This document shows, piece by piece, positions 1 to 5,041 of a DNA stretch of 5,041 nucleotides (position 1 is its first letter; each line of letters opens with the position of its first letter). The notes beneath the pieces were generated by a model. The model did no database searches. It saw nothing but the letters and a program-made list of their open reading frames with translations, and was not told the origin of the DNA. The position numbers and the translations under genes were made by a program. Source of the stretch: JBFWWW01 sp050245975. GTDB lineage: Bacteria > Pseudomonadota > Alphaproteobacteria > Rhizobiales > Hyphomicrobiaceae. The DNA is taken from positions 1-5,041 of the forward strand of contig JBFWWW010000229.1 in assembly GCA_050245975.1 (NCBI GenBank). Direction: 5' to 3'.

Positions 1-43
1 AAACACAGGCAAGCACCGCCATGATTGCGAGGACACGCCGCAT
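1..43 (-). CDS. 5' end of a gene for an exported protein, possible lipoprotein (partial)
   Basis: Reading the minus strand from an ATG at 43-41 gives MRRVLAIMAVLACV, after which the frame leaves the window. This has the form of a signal peptide: two arginines after Met, then a short hydrophobic run. The V-L-A-C at residues 10-13 resembles a lipobox, with Cys13 as the possible lipidated residue; Leu at the -2 position is tolerated but not the commonest choice. A GGAG lies about 11 bases upstream (58-55 on the minus strand), a slightly long spacing. The gene lies downstream of dcd on the same strand, 94 bases after its stop, and could be cotranscribed with it. Only 14 codons are visible, so function is unknown. 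It could also be a secreted protein or one with an N-terminal membrane anchor. Confidence 0.45.
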   Translation of the reverse strand, partial: MRRVLAIMAVLACV

Positions 44-91
44 CCGCCGATCTTCTCCATCACGCCCGAAGGCCAACGCTAGTGCGCCGCA

Positions 92-109
92 TTGCCACCA
101 ATATGGCAA
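92..109. repeat. Small inverted repeat between dcd and the left-edge gene
   Basis: TTGCCA at 92-97 and TGGCAA at 104-109 form a perfect 6-bp stem around a 6-base loop. No T-run follows on the minus strand, so it is not a standard intrinsic terminator for dcd. It could be a weak hairpin, an operator for the left-edge gene, or chance. Confidence 0.3.
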
Positions 110-137
110 CGCGGCCGGAGACCGCAACGGCGCCGGC

Positions 138-1265
138 TCAACGGAAGTGCTTGGACAGCTTCAGCCCCTGCGCCTGGTAGTTGGAGCCAAGGTCCCGGCC
201 ATAGAGAACCTCGGGGGGCTCGGTGAGGCGCTCGTAGACCAGCCGGCCGACGATCTGCCCGTCTTCGAGGATGAAGGGAACCTTGTGGCTGCGCACCTCT
301 AGCACAGCCCGCGAGCCGCCTCCCCCGGAAGCGGCATGACCGAAGCCGGGATCGAAGAAGCCCGCATAGTGGACGCGGAACTCCCCCACGAGCGGATTGA
401 AGGGCACCATTTCCGCCGCATGCGTCGGCGGGACGTGGACGGCCTCCTTGGAGGCCAGGATGTAGAACTCGTCGGGATCGAGGATCAGCCGCTTCTCGCC
501 GCGCACGCGGATCGGCTCCCAGTAGTCGTCGATGGCGCAGGCCCCCACCGCATCGACATCGACGAGGCCCGTGTGGCGCTTGGCGCGATAGCCGACGAGG
601 CCGCTGGCATCGCCGACGAGGTCAACGGACAACGCGATGCCGCGCGCGATATCGGCCTGCTCCGAGGACACGAGCTTCTCGCGCTGATGCAGCTCGGCGA
701 GCGCGGCGTCGCTGTCATCCGCACCTCCCCTCCGGAACCTGATCTGCGACAGGCGCGAGCCCTTGCGCACGACGACCGGAAACGTCTGCGGGCAGATTTC
801 CGCATAGAGCAACCCCTTGTAGCCCGCCGGCACCTGATCGAACGCCGGCACGCCGTCGGCGATCACGCGCGTGAAGACGTCGAGGCGGCCGGTCGAGCTC
901 TTCGGATTGGTGGCGGCTGACAAGGCCGCCGGCAGCGCGAGGCTTTCCTGCAGCGGGGCGATATAGACGCAGCCCGTCTCCAGCACCGCGGGCTGGGTCA
1001 GGTCGACGCGATGGAGCTGAAGATCGGCGATCCTGTCGACGATGCGCGTCTCCGGCCCGGGCAGGAAGCTGGCGCGCACGCGGAATGCCGCCGGCCCGAG
1101 CCTGAGATCGAGGCTCGCAGGCTGCAGCTGGTTGGCGACCGGCGGCTCGGCCAGCACGACGGCGCCCTCGGCAATCAGCGCGCGGATCGCCTGCACCGGC
1201 AGGATGCCGTGCTGCGCGGCAGCGGCGGCTCCGCCGCGGCGTGTCGCTGCCTGAGATTTCGCCAT
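138..1265 (-). CDS. dcd: dCTP deaminase, long tandem-domain form
   Basis: The product should deaminate dCTP to dUTP in the cytosol, supplying dUMP for thymidylate synthesis. At 375 aa it is about twice the length of the roughly 190-aa E. coli Dcd and matches the long alphaproteobacterial form. Residues 46-57 (QLQPASLDLRLG) are the family's conserved N-terminal motif. Residues 122-127 (KSSTGR) and Glu156 in LLYAEI match the Ser-Ser/Arg motif and catalytic glutamate region of E. coli Dcd. A second, related half follows: residues 267-346 align by eye with 100-180, with DPGFG at 305-309 and Glu323 in VLEV. The C-terminus reads YQAQGLKLSKHF. The start is supported by a strong GGAGGAG (1274-1268) close upstream of the ATG. 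Residues 2-17 are Ala-rich and look poorly conserved. The gene is divergent from metZ. Activity as a mono- or bifunctional (dCTP/dUTP) enzyme cannot be decided from sequence. Confidence 0.93.
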   Translation of the reverse strand: MAKSQAATRRGGAAAAAQHGILPVQAIRALIAEGAVVLAEPPVANQLQPASLDLRLGPAAFRVRASFLPGPETRIVDRIADLQLHRVDLTQPAVLETGCVYIAPLQESLALPAALSAATNPKSSTGRLDVFTRVIADGVPAFDQVPAGYKGLLYAEICPQTFPVVVRKGSRLSQIRFRRGGADDSDAALAELHQREKLVSSEQADIARGIALSVDLVGDASGLVGYRAKRHTGLVDVDAVGACAIDDYWEPIRVRGEKRLILDPDEFYILASKEAVHVPPTHAAEMVPFNPLVGEFRVHYAGFFDPGFGHAASGGGGSRAVLEVRSHKVPFILEDGQIVGRLVYERLTEPPEVLYGRDLGSNYQAQGLKLSKHFR

Positions 1266-1308
1266 CGCTCCTCCGCCGCCGCGCGGCCCGCGGCCCTATG
1301 TCCGACCG

Positions 1309-1337
1309 CCAATAGAGCAAGTAGCCCTTGACGCCAA
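1309..1337 (-). promoter_or_regulatory. Weak candidate promoter for dcd
   Basis: On the minus strand TTGGCG (1337-1332) and TATTGG (1314-1309) are 17 bases apart, upstream of the dcd start at 1265. The -35 is fair but the -10 matches TATAAT at only three positions. Its -35 overlaps that of the candidate metZ promoter within the interrupted palindrome CTTGACGCCAAG (1327-1338). This is a suggestion only. Confidence 0.2.
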
Positions 1338-1355
1338 GGCCGCTCTGGACGTAAT
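1328..1355 (+). promoter_or_regulatory. Candidate sigma-70 promoter of the metZ transcript
   Basis: TTGACG at 1328-1333 and CGTAAT at 1350-1355 are separated by 16 bases; they match the consensus at five and four of six positions. Transcription would start near 1362-1364, immediately before the first stem of the SAM-II aptamer, which is where a riboswitch transcript should begin. The position supports the call more than the -10 sequence does. Confidence 0.5.
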
Positions 1356-1365
1356 CCCGTCCCAG

Positions 1366-1420
1366 ATCGTGGTGATTTGGCCGGCCGGCTTGCAGCCACG
1401 TTAAACAACTCGCTAAAAGG
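1366..1420 (+). promoter_or_regulatory. SAM-II (SAM-alpha) riboswitch aptamer
   Basis: The segment has the SAM-II layout as I know it. P1 pairs CGTGG (1368-1372) with CCACG (1396-1400). The conserved TGATTTGG follows P1 (1373-1380), then a loop holding GGCTTGCAG (1387-1395). After P1 come TTAAACAA (1401-1408) and CGCTAAA (1411-1417). In this class the P1 loop pairs with the 3' tail as an H-type pseudoknot, enclosing S-adenosylmethionine beside U-A-rich triples. Here GGCTT (1387-1391) would face AACTC (1407-1411), with a C-C mismatch at 1389/1409. The element lies upstream of metZ, a common location for this class in Alphaproteobacteria, and is followed by a terminator. High SAM should lower metZ expression. 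Class assignment is from recognition, not a covariance search. Confidence 0.93.
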
Positions 1421-1430
1421 CCGTGCGCGG

Positions 1431-1480
1431 ACCCGGTTCAGGAGCGCCCGGCTTATGGGCACCAGAGAACCGGGTTTTTT
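1431..1480 (+). terminator. Intrinsic terminator (attenuator) in the metZ leader
   Basis: ACCCGGTTC (1431-1439) pairs perfectly with GAACCGGGT (1467-1475), a 9-bp stem. An inner stem of GCCC (1446-1449) with GGGC (1457-1460) closes a 7-base loop. A run of six T (1475-1480) overlaps the base of the stem and is followed by GTTGT. It begins 11 bases after the aptamer and ends 33 bases before the metZ ATG, so it should act as the expression platform that stops transcription when SAM is bound. It cannot serve dcd, which runs the other way from 1265. Confidence 0.88.
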
Positions 1481-1499
1481 GTTGTCCTGAGTACCGTGC

Positions 1500-1505
1500 A
1501 GGGAG
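1500..1505 (+). promoter_or_regulatory. Ribosome binding site that fixes the metZ start
   Basis: AGGGAG lies 8 bases before the ATG at 1514. An in-frame GTG at 1496 sits on top of this site and has no Shine-Dalgarno sequence of its own, so the ATG is the better start. Confidence 0.75.
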
Positions 1506-1513
1506 ACCGCGCC

Positions 1514-2731
1514 ATGACCAAAGACACTCCGACCTCCGACACAGCCGCCACCGACTGGCAGCTGGAAACGCAGCTCGTGCAGGGCGGCATCCTGCGCTCG
1601 GGGTTCGGCGAAACATCCGAAAGCCTGTTCCTGACGCAGGGCTACGTCTACGACACCGCGGAGCAGGCCGAGGCCCGCTTCAAGGACGAAGATCCGGGCT
1701 TCATCTATTCGCGCTTCTCCAACCCGACGGTGGCCATGTTCGAGGAGCGCATGCGGCTCCTGGAGGGCGCGGAAGCCGCACGCGCCACGGCGACCGGCAT
1801 GGCCGCCGTAACCTCGGCGCTGCTGTCGTTTCTCAAGGCTGGCGACCACGTCGTCGCCGCGCGCGCCATGTTCGGCTCGTGCCGCTACGTTGTCGAGGAC
1901 CTGTGCCCGCGCTTCGGCATGACCTGCACGCTGGTCGACGGCACGGATCTCTCTGCGTGGAAGGAGGCCATGAAGCCCAACACGCGCGCGGTGTTCTTCG
2001 AGACACCGGCCAATCCGACGCTGGACCTCGTAGACATTGCCGGCGTGTCCAAGATCGCGCATGCGGCCGGTGCGGTCGTCGTCGTCGACAACGTGTTCGC
2101 CACGCCGATCCTGCAGAAGCCGCTGAAGCACGGCGCCGACGTCGTGGTGTACTCGGCCACCAAGCACATCGACGGACAGGGGCGCTGTCTTGGCGGCGTC
2201 GTGCTGTGCTCCAACGCGTTTCTCAAGGACCACCTGCATACGTTCCTGCGCCAGACCGGGCCCTCCATCAGCCCGTTCAACGCCTGGGTCATGCTGAAGA
2301 GCCTCGAGACCCTCCCGATCCGCGTGCGCGCCCAGTGTGCGAGCGCCGCGCTCATCGCCGGTCATCTCGCAAGCCATGCGGGCATCGACCGCGTTCTGTT
2401 CTGCGGCAGCCCGGCGCATCCGCAGGCCGATCTCGTCAAGCGCCAGATGACCGGCCCGGGACAGGTCATCACCTTCGACGTGGCGGGCGGCAAGGCCGGG
2501 GCCTTCCGCTTCCTCAACGCGCTGAAGATCATCCGCATCTCCAACAATCTCGGCGATACCAAGAGCCTCGTGACCCACCCGGCGACGACGACGCACCAGC
2601 GCCTCAAGCCGCCGGCGCGGGCAGAGCTCGGCATCACGGAGGGCATGGTGCGGCTTTCGGTCGGACTGGAGAATGCCGAGGACCTGCTGGCCGACATTGA
2701 CCGGGCGCTGGCGGCTTCTAAACTCGGGTAA
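1514..2731 (+). CDS. metZ: O-succinylhomoserine sulfhydrylase
   Basis: This PLP enzyme of the Cys/Met metabolism family converts O-succinyl-L-homoserine and sulfide to L-homocysteine and succinate, giving direct sulfhydrylation without cystathionine. The 405-aa length from the ATG at 1514 is normal. Visible family features are YSRFSNPT starting at Tyr65 (cofactor phosphate contact from the neighbouring subunit), the ATATGMAAV stretch, Asp192 in VVVVDNVFATP (pairs with the pyridine nitrogen) and the Schiff-base Lys217 in SATKHIDGQGR. The C-terminal RLSVGLE motif contributes the arginine that binds the substrate carboxylate. The SAM-II riboswitch and terminator just upstream support a methionine role and favour metZ over metB or metC. 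Related MetB/MetY enzymes look similar, so the acyl group used (succinyl rather than acetyl) is inferred from family resemblance. It is probably the first gene of a metZ-apaG-argE transcript. Confidence 0.93.
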   Translation: MTKDTPTSDTAATDWQLETQLVQGGILRSGFGETSESLFLTQGYVYDTAEQAEARFKDEDPGFIYSRFSNPTVAMFEERMRLLEGAEAARATATGMAAVTSALLSFLKAGDHVVAARAMFGSCRYVVEDLCPRFGMTCTLVDGTDLSAWKEAMKPNTRAVFFETPANPTLDLVDIAGVSKIAHAAGAVVVVDNVFATPILQKPLKHGADVVVYSATKHIDGQGRCLGGVVLCSNAFLKDHLHTFLRQTGPSISPFNAWVMLKSLETLPIRVRAQCASAALIAGHLASHAGIDRVLFCGSPAHPQADLVKRQMTGPGQVITFDVAGGKAGAFRFLNALKIIRISNNLGDTKSLVTHPATTTHQRLKPPARAELGITEGMVRLSVGLENAEDLLADIDRALAASKLG

Positions 2732-2770
2732 CGACTAAGCCTTCCATCCGGCGCTGACCCCGACGCTGCC

Positions 2771-3163
2771 ATGTACGAAGCCCAGACCCGCGGCATCCGC
2801 GTCCGCGTCAAGCCGCAGTACCTCGAAGACCAGTCGGAGCCGGACGACGGCCGGTTCTACTGGGCCTACACGATCGATATCGTCAACGAGGGGACGGAAA
2901 CGGTTCAGCTCCGCTCCCGCCACTGGCGCATTACGGACGCCTCCGGCCGCACCGAGGAAGTGCGCGGCCCGGGCGTGGTCGGCCAGACACCGACCCTGCA
3001 ACCGGGCGCCTCCTTCCAGTATACATCGGGCTGTCCGCTGACGACGCCGTCCGGCATCATGGTTGGCAGCTATCAGATGGCGACGGAGACCGGTGAGGTC
3101 TTCAATGTCGCGATCCCGGCCTTCTCTCTCGACCGGCCCGGCGAAACGCGACGACTGAACTGA
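2771..3163 (+). CDS. apaG: ApaG family protein
   Basis: The 130-aa protein is a typical single-domain ApaG, a fibronectin-III-like beta sandwich. The hallmark stretch runs from residue 66 to 103: GPGVVG at 66-71, Pro74, LQPG at 76-79, Phe82, Tyr84, SG at 86-87, L..P at 90-93, then G.M.G.Y.M from 95 to 103. The N-terminal TRGIRVRVKPQYLE is also typical and supports this Met. ApaG was linked to Co2+ resistance and Mg2+ efflux in enteric bacteria, but its biochemical role is unsettled, and phosphate or nucleotide binding has been discussed. It follows metZ by 39 bases in the same frame. No clear Shine-Dalgarno sequence precedes the ATG, so translation may depend on ribosomes arriving from metZ. 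It would share the metZ SAM control. Confidence 0.93.
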   Translation: MYEAQTRGIRVRVKPQYLEDQSEPDDGRFYWAYTIDIVNEGTETVQLRSRHWRITDASGRTEEVRGPGVVGQTPTLQPGASFQYTSGCPLTTPSGIMVGSYQMATETGEVFNVAIPAFSLDRPGETRRLN

Positions 3164-3187
3164 CGCAGAAGCAGCGAAAGGCAAGAC

Positions 3188-4348
3188 ATGAGCGGACCTG
3201 TCTATACGGCGAAGGAAATGCTGGGGCGGCTCGTGGCGTTCGACACCACCAGCAGCAAGTCCAACCTGCCGCTCATCAGCTTCGTCGAGGACTACCTCGC
3301 CCAGCATGGCATCAAGAGCGAGCGCACGCCGACGCCTGAAGGCGACAAGGCGAGCCTGTTCGCCACCATCGGTCCCTCCGGTGGAGGCGGTGTCGCCTTC
3401 TCCGGACATACCGACGTCGTTCCCGTGGACGGACAGGCCTGGGACAGCGACCCGTTCACCCTTGTCGAGCGCGACGGCAAGCTCTACGGCCGGGGAACCT
3501 GCGACATGAAAGGGTATCTCGCCTGCGTGCTGGCCGCCGTGCCGGATTTCAAGGCGCGCAAGCTGAAGGTGCCGGTGCACATCGCCTTCTCCTATGACGA
3601 AGAGGTGGGTTGCGTCGGCGTGCGGCCGATGATCGGCCGGCTCGGCAAGGACCTGCCCCTGCCGCGCATGGTCGTCGTCGGCGAGCCGTCGACGATGGCG
3701 GTTGTCGACGCGCACAAGGGGCCCATGCGCTGGCGCGTCGACGTGACCGGCAGGCCGGCGCATTCGAGCATGGCGCATCTCGGTGTCAACGCCATCACCT
3801 ATGCGGCGCGCGTCATCGGCGAGATCGACCGCCTGGAGCAGGAGCTGAAGGCGCTGCCGCCGAACCCTCGCTTCACGCCCCCATGGAGCACGGTGCAGAC
3901 GACCCAGATCGAGGGCGGCACGGCCTCGAACATCGTCCCCCTGCCCTGCTGGTTCGGCTGGGAGGTGCGTGCGCTTCCGGGGCTCGACCCGCTGACGCTG
4001 GACAGGCGCGTGCGCGCCTTCGCGACCGAGACGTGCCTGCCGGAAATGCGCCGGGTCGCGCCCGAGGCCGACATCACCATGAAGATCACCGGGTCGGTGC
4101 CGCCGTTCGCCGCCGATGTCAGGTCGGGGATCATCCCCTGGACGCTCAAGCTCGCGGAGCAGAACGAGACGTTCGCCGTCTCCTACGCCACCGAAGCCGG
4201 CCTGTTCCAGGACGGCGGCGCGCCGGCGATCATCTGCGGGCCCGGCGACATCGCCCAGGCGCACACGCCGAACGAGTTCGTCGCGACGAGCGAGCTGGAC
4301 AAGTGCATGCTGTTCCTGGGCCGGATTGCCGACTGGTGCAGCACGTAA
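3188..4348 (+). CDS. argE: Acetylornithine deacetylase (M20 family metallohydrolase)
   Basis: The 386-aa product should hydrolyse N2-acetyl-L-ornithine to L-ornithine and acetate with a two-metal (zinc or cobalt) centre. By analogy with DapE/ArgE the ligands are His74 in SGHTDVVP, bridging Asp106 in GRGTCDMKG, Glu139 in SYDEEVGC, Glu166 in VGEPS and His359 in AQAHTPNEF. Glu138 is the general base. His192 in GRPAHSS lies in the lid/dimerisation domain and would reach into the partner subunit's active site. GGTASN at 243-248 is also typical. The catalytic domain spans roughly residues 1-170 and 290-386. AAGG lies 6 bases before the ATG, and apaG ends 24 bases upstream, so cotranscription is likely. 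Alphaproteobacteria often have ArgJ and several ArgE-like paralogues, so a related N-acyl amino acid substrate is possible. Confidence 0.85.
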   Translation: MSGPVYTAKEMLGRLVAFDTTSSKSNLPLISFVEDYLAQHGIKSERTPTPEGDKASLFATIGPSGGGGVAFSGHTDVVPVDGQAWDSDPFTLVERDGKLYGRGTCDMKGYLACVLAAVPDFKARKLKVPVHIAFSYDEEVGCVGVRPMIGRLGKDLPLPRMVVVGEPSTMAVVDAHKGPMRWRVDVTGRPAHSSMAHLGVNAITYAARVIGEIDRLEQELKALPPNPRFTPPWSTVQTTQIEGGTASNIVPLPCWFGWEVRALPGLDPLTLDRRVRAFATETCLPEMRRVAPEADITMKITGSVPPFAADVRSGIIPWTLKLAEQNETFAVSYATEAGLFQDGGAPAIICGPGDIAQAHTPNEFVATSELDKCMLFLGRIADWCST

Positions 4349-4375
4349 GACGAAACCCCGGGGGCCGCCTTCGTC
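4349..4375 (+). repeat. Hairpin directly after argE
   Basis: GACGAA (4349-4354), starting right after the argE stop codon, pairs with TTCGTC (4370-4375) around a GC-rich 15-base centre containing CCCCGGGGG. No T-run follows, so it is not a standard terminator. It could protect the 3' end of the argE message or act as a weak Rho-independent pause. In the rest of the 104-base gap I see only short GC-rich palindromes, such as CCCGC/GCGGG at 4427-4439, and no convincing promoter. Confidence 0.35.
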
Positions 4376-4452
4376 ATGAAAATCGTGCCACCCGCTGTCA
4401 AAAAATAGCGGCGGCGTTGTCCCCGGCCCGCGATGCGGGGCTAGGATGGCGT

Positions 4453-4950
4453 ATGTCCGAATTGCGCCCCTCGCTCCCGTCATTTCCGCCGCACGTGCCG
4501 GGATCGGGAACCGCGCCGGATCACGGCTTTTTCGAAGCCGTGAAAGCGGCAACACCCCGGCGGGTGGATGAGAGCAGCTGGAGGCGCACACCGGCTTACG
4601 GCTACGGTTTCGATCTCTATGCCGCCGGATACTTCTGGGAGGCGCACGAGGTCTGGGAGCCGGTCTGGATGGCGTGCGCTCCCAACAGCCGGGAGCGCGA
4701 CCTCGTCCGCAGCCTGATCCAAATCGCGAATGCCTGCCTCAAGGTTGCGATGGGCCGGCCGGGCGCGGCCATGAAACTCGTCGCACTGGCCCGGGAGCAC
4801 CTTCCCGCGGCCCCGCCGGACCAGGCGATGGGGATGGGCCTATCGTCTGTGGCCAACGATCTCGTATCATTCGAAAGGGCGCTGAACGCGGCTGGCGGGC
4901 AGGTCGACACCGCCCTCCTCGACCGACGTCCGCGCCTCAGGCCCGTTTGA
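4453..4950 (+). CDS. DUF309 domain protein of unknown function
   Basis: The 165-aa product is predicted to be cytosolic and mostly helical, with no signal peptide or membrane segment. The DUF309 signature is clear: FDLYAAGYFWEAHEVWE at residues 53-69, followed by LIQIANACLKVAMG at 88-101. The conserved Glu and His of FWEAHEVWE (63 and 65) are the family's invariant polar residues. No reaction is established for the family. The first 50 residues are Pro-rich and probably a flexible tail. The chosen ATG has AGGA (4443-4446) 6 bases upstream; an earlier out-of-frame ATG at 4446 leads to a short reading frame only. The 104-base gap from argE, with a hairpin at its start, leaves it open whether this gene belongs to the metZ transcript or has its own promoter. 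Confidence 0.85.
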   Translation: MSELRPSLPSFPPHVPGSGTAPDHGFFEAVKAATPRRVDESSWRRTPAYGYGFDLYAAGYFWEAHEVWEPVWMACAPNSRERDLVRSLIQIANACLKVAMGRPGAAMKLVALAREHLPAAPPDQAMGMGLSSVANDLVSFERALNAAGGQVDTALLDRRPRLRPV

Positions 4951-4955
4951 GCGGC

Positions 4956-5009
4956 ACTTGCATTATAATGTCTGCATGCTACGATGACAGGCAATATACT
5001 GCATAATTA
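4956..5009. promoter_or_regulatory. AT-rich patch with palindromic TATAAT
   Basis: This stretch after the DUF309 stop is much more AT-rich than the rest of the window. CATTATAATG (4961-4970) is a perfect palindrome and so carries TATAAT on both strands. On the minus strand CTGTCA (4990-4985) lies 17 bases ahead of TATAAT (4967-4962), a reasonable promoter that would fire antisense into the DUF309 gene. On the plus strand TATAAT (4964-4969) and TATACT (4995-5000) lack good -35 partners. No gene or terminator is supportable up to 5041. Confidence 0.3.
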
Positions 5010-5041
5010 CACGACCCGGCTCGCGACGCCGCCGCTCCGTC

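Noticed and set aside
114..137. GCCGG/CCGGC pair as a dcd terminator
   Set aside because: It sits immediately at the dcd stop codon with no T-run on the minus strand, and such GC-rich 5-mers are frequent here.
1496..1513. GTG start for metZ adding six residues
   Set aside because: The AGGGAG ribosome binding site would lie inside the coding sequence, and there is no alternative site upstream.
1175..2596. Long minus-strand open frame (473 codons) across metZ and the leader
   Set aside because: It is antisense to metZ, crosses the riboswitch and terminator, and reads as low-complexity Arg/Gly/Ala/His-rich protein. This is the usual shadow of a GC-rich gene.
1423..2700. Second plus-strand frame overlapping metZ
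   Set aside because: It begins inside the terminator region, is Arg/Gly-rich, and is the +1 shadow of metZ. It has no domain signal.
4417..4447. TTGTCC ... TAGGAT as a promoter for the DUF309 gene
   Set aside because: The 19-base spacer is long, the -10 is poor and it would place the transcript start nearly on the start codon. AGGA is better read as the ribosome binding site.
3610..4452. Upstream extension of the DUF309 frame through argE
   Set aside because: The frame stays open by base composition only. The DUF309 homology starts well after 4453, and the ATG at 4453 has its own AGGA.
2735..4591. Minus-strand open frame of 618 codons opposite apaG and argE
   Set aside because: Rich in Arg, His, Asp and Gly with no recognisable motif, and it spans two well-supported genes and the gap after them. 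It is a codon-bias shadow.
4968..5006. Small plus-strand frame of 12 codons after the DUF309 gene
   Set aside because: It has no ribosome binding site or recognisable sequence and is too short to support.
1..5041. Mobile elements, CRISPR repeats, tRNA or rRNA genes, toxin-antitoxin or phage genes
   Set aside because: I saw no terminal inverted repeats, regular repeat-spacer pattern, RNA-gene sequence or mobile-element protein. Base composition is uniform except for the short AT-rich patch at the right end.

Overview
The window is GC-rich chromosomal DNA that looks alphaproteobacterial, most likely Hyphomicrobiales/Rhizobiales. Three things suggest this: a SAM-II (SAM-alpha) riboswitch in front of metZ, the long double-domain form of dCTP deaminase, and the gene set metZ / apaG / argE-like / DUF309. 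I cannot name a genus.

Layout from left to right. Positions 1-43 hold the first codons of a minus-strand gene that runs off the left edge; its product starts with a signal peptide, possibly of lipoprotein type. Positions 138-1265 (minus) encode a 375-aa dCTP deaminase made of two related halves. Positions 1266-1513 are a divergent control region. It holds a candidate promoter, a SAM-II aptamer and an intrinsic terminator, in that order, ahead of metZ. Positions 1514-2731 (plus) are metZ, encoding O-succinylhomoserine sulfhydrylase. apaG follows at 2771-3163 and an M20-family acetylornithine deacetylase (argE) at 3188-4348. These three are closely spaced and probably share one transcript. After a 104-base gap comes a 165-aa DUF309 protein at 4453-4950. 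The last 90 bases contain an AT-rich patch with a palindromic TATAAT but no supportable gene.

How the parts fit together. MetZ makes homocysteine, the direct precursor of methionine and so of SAM. The leader senses SAM and should end transcription early when SAM is plentiful. If apaG and argE depend on the metZ promoter, they fall under the same control. dcd feeds dUMP/dTMP synthesis and is transcribed away from metZ.

The region is largely ordinary core metabolism, and I did not find a clear undescribed system. The most interesting part is the metZ leader: a SAM-II aptamer with a terminator, a possible weakened pseudoknot pair and a possible antiterminator pairing. Next is the tandem-fused dCTP deaminase.
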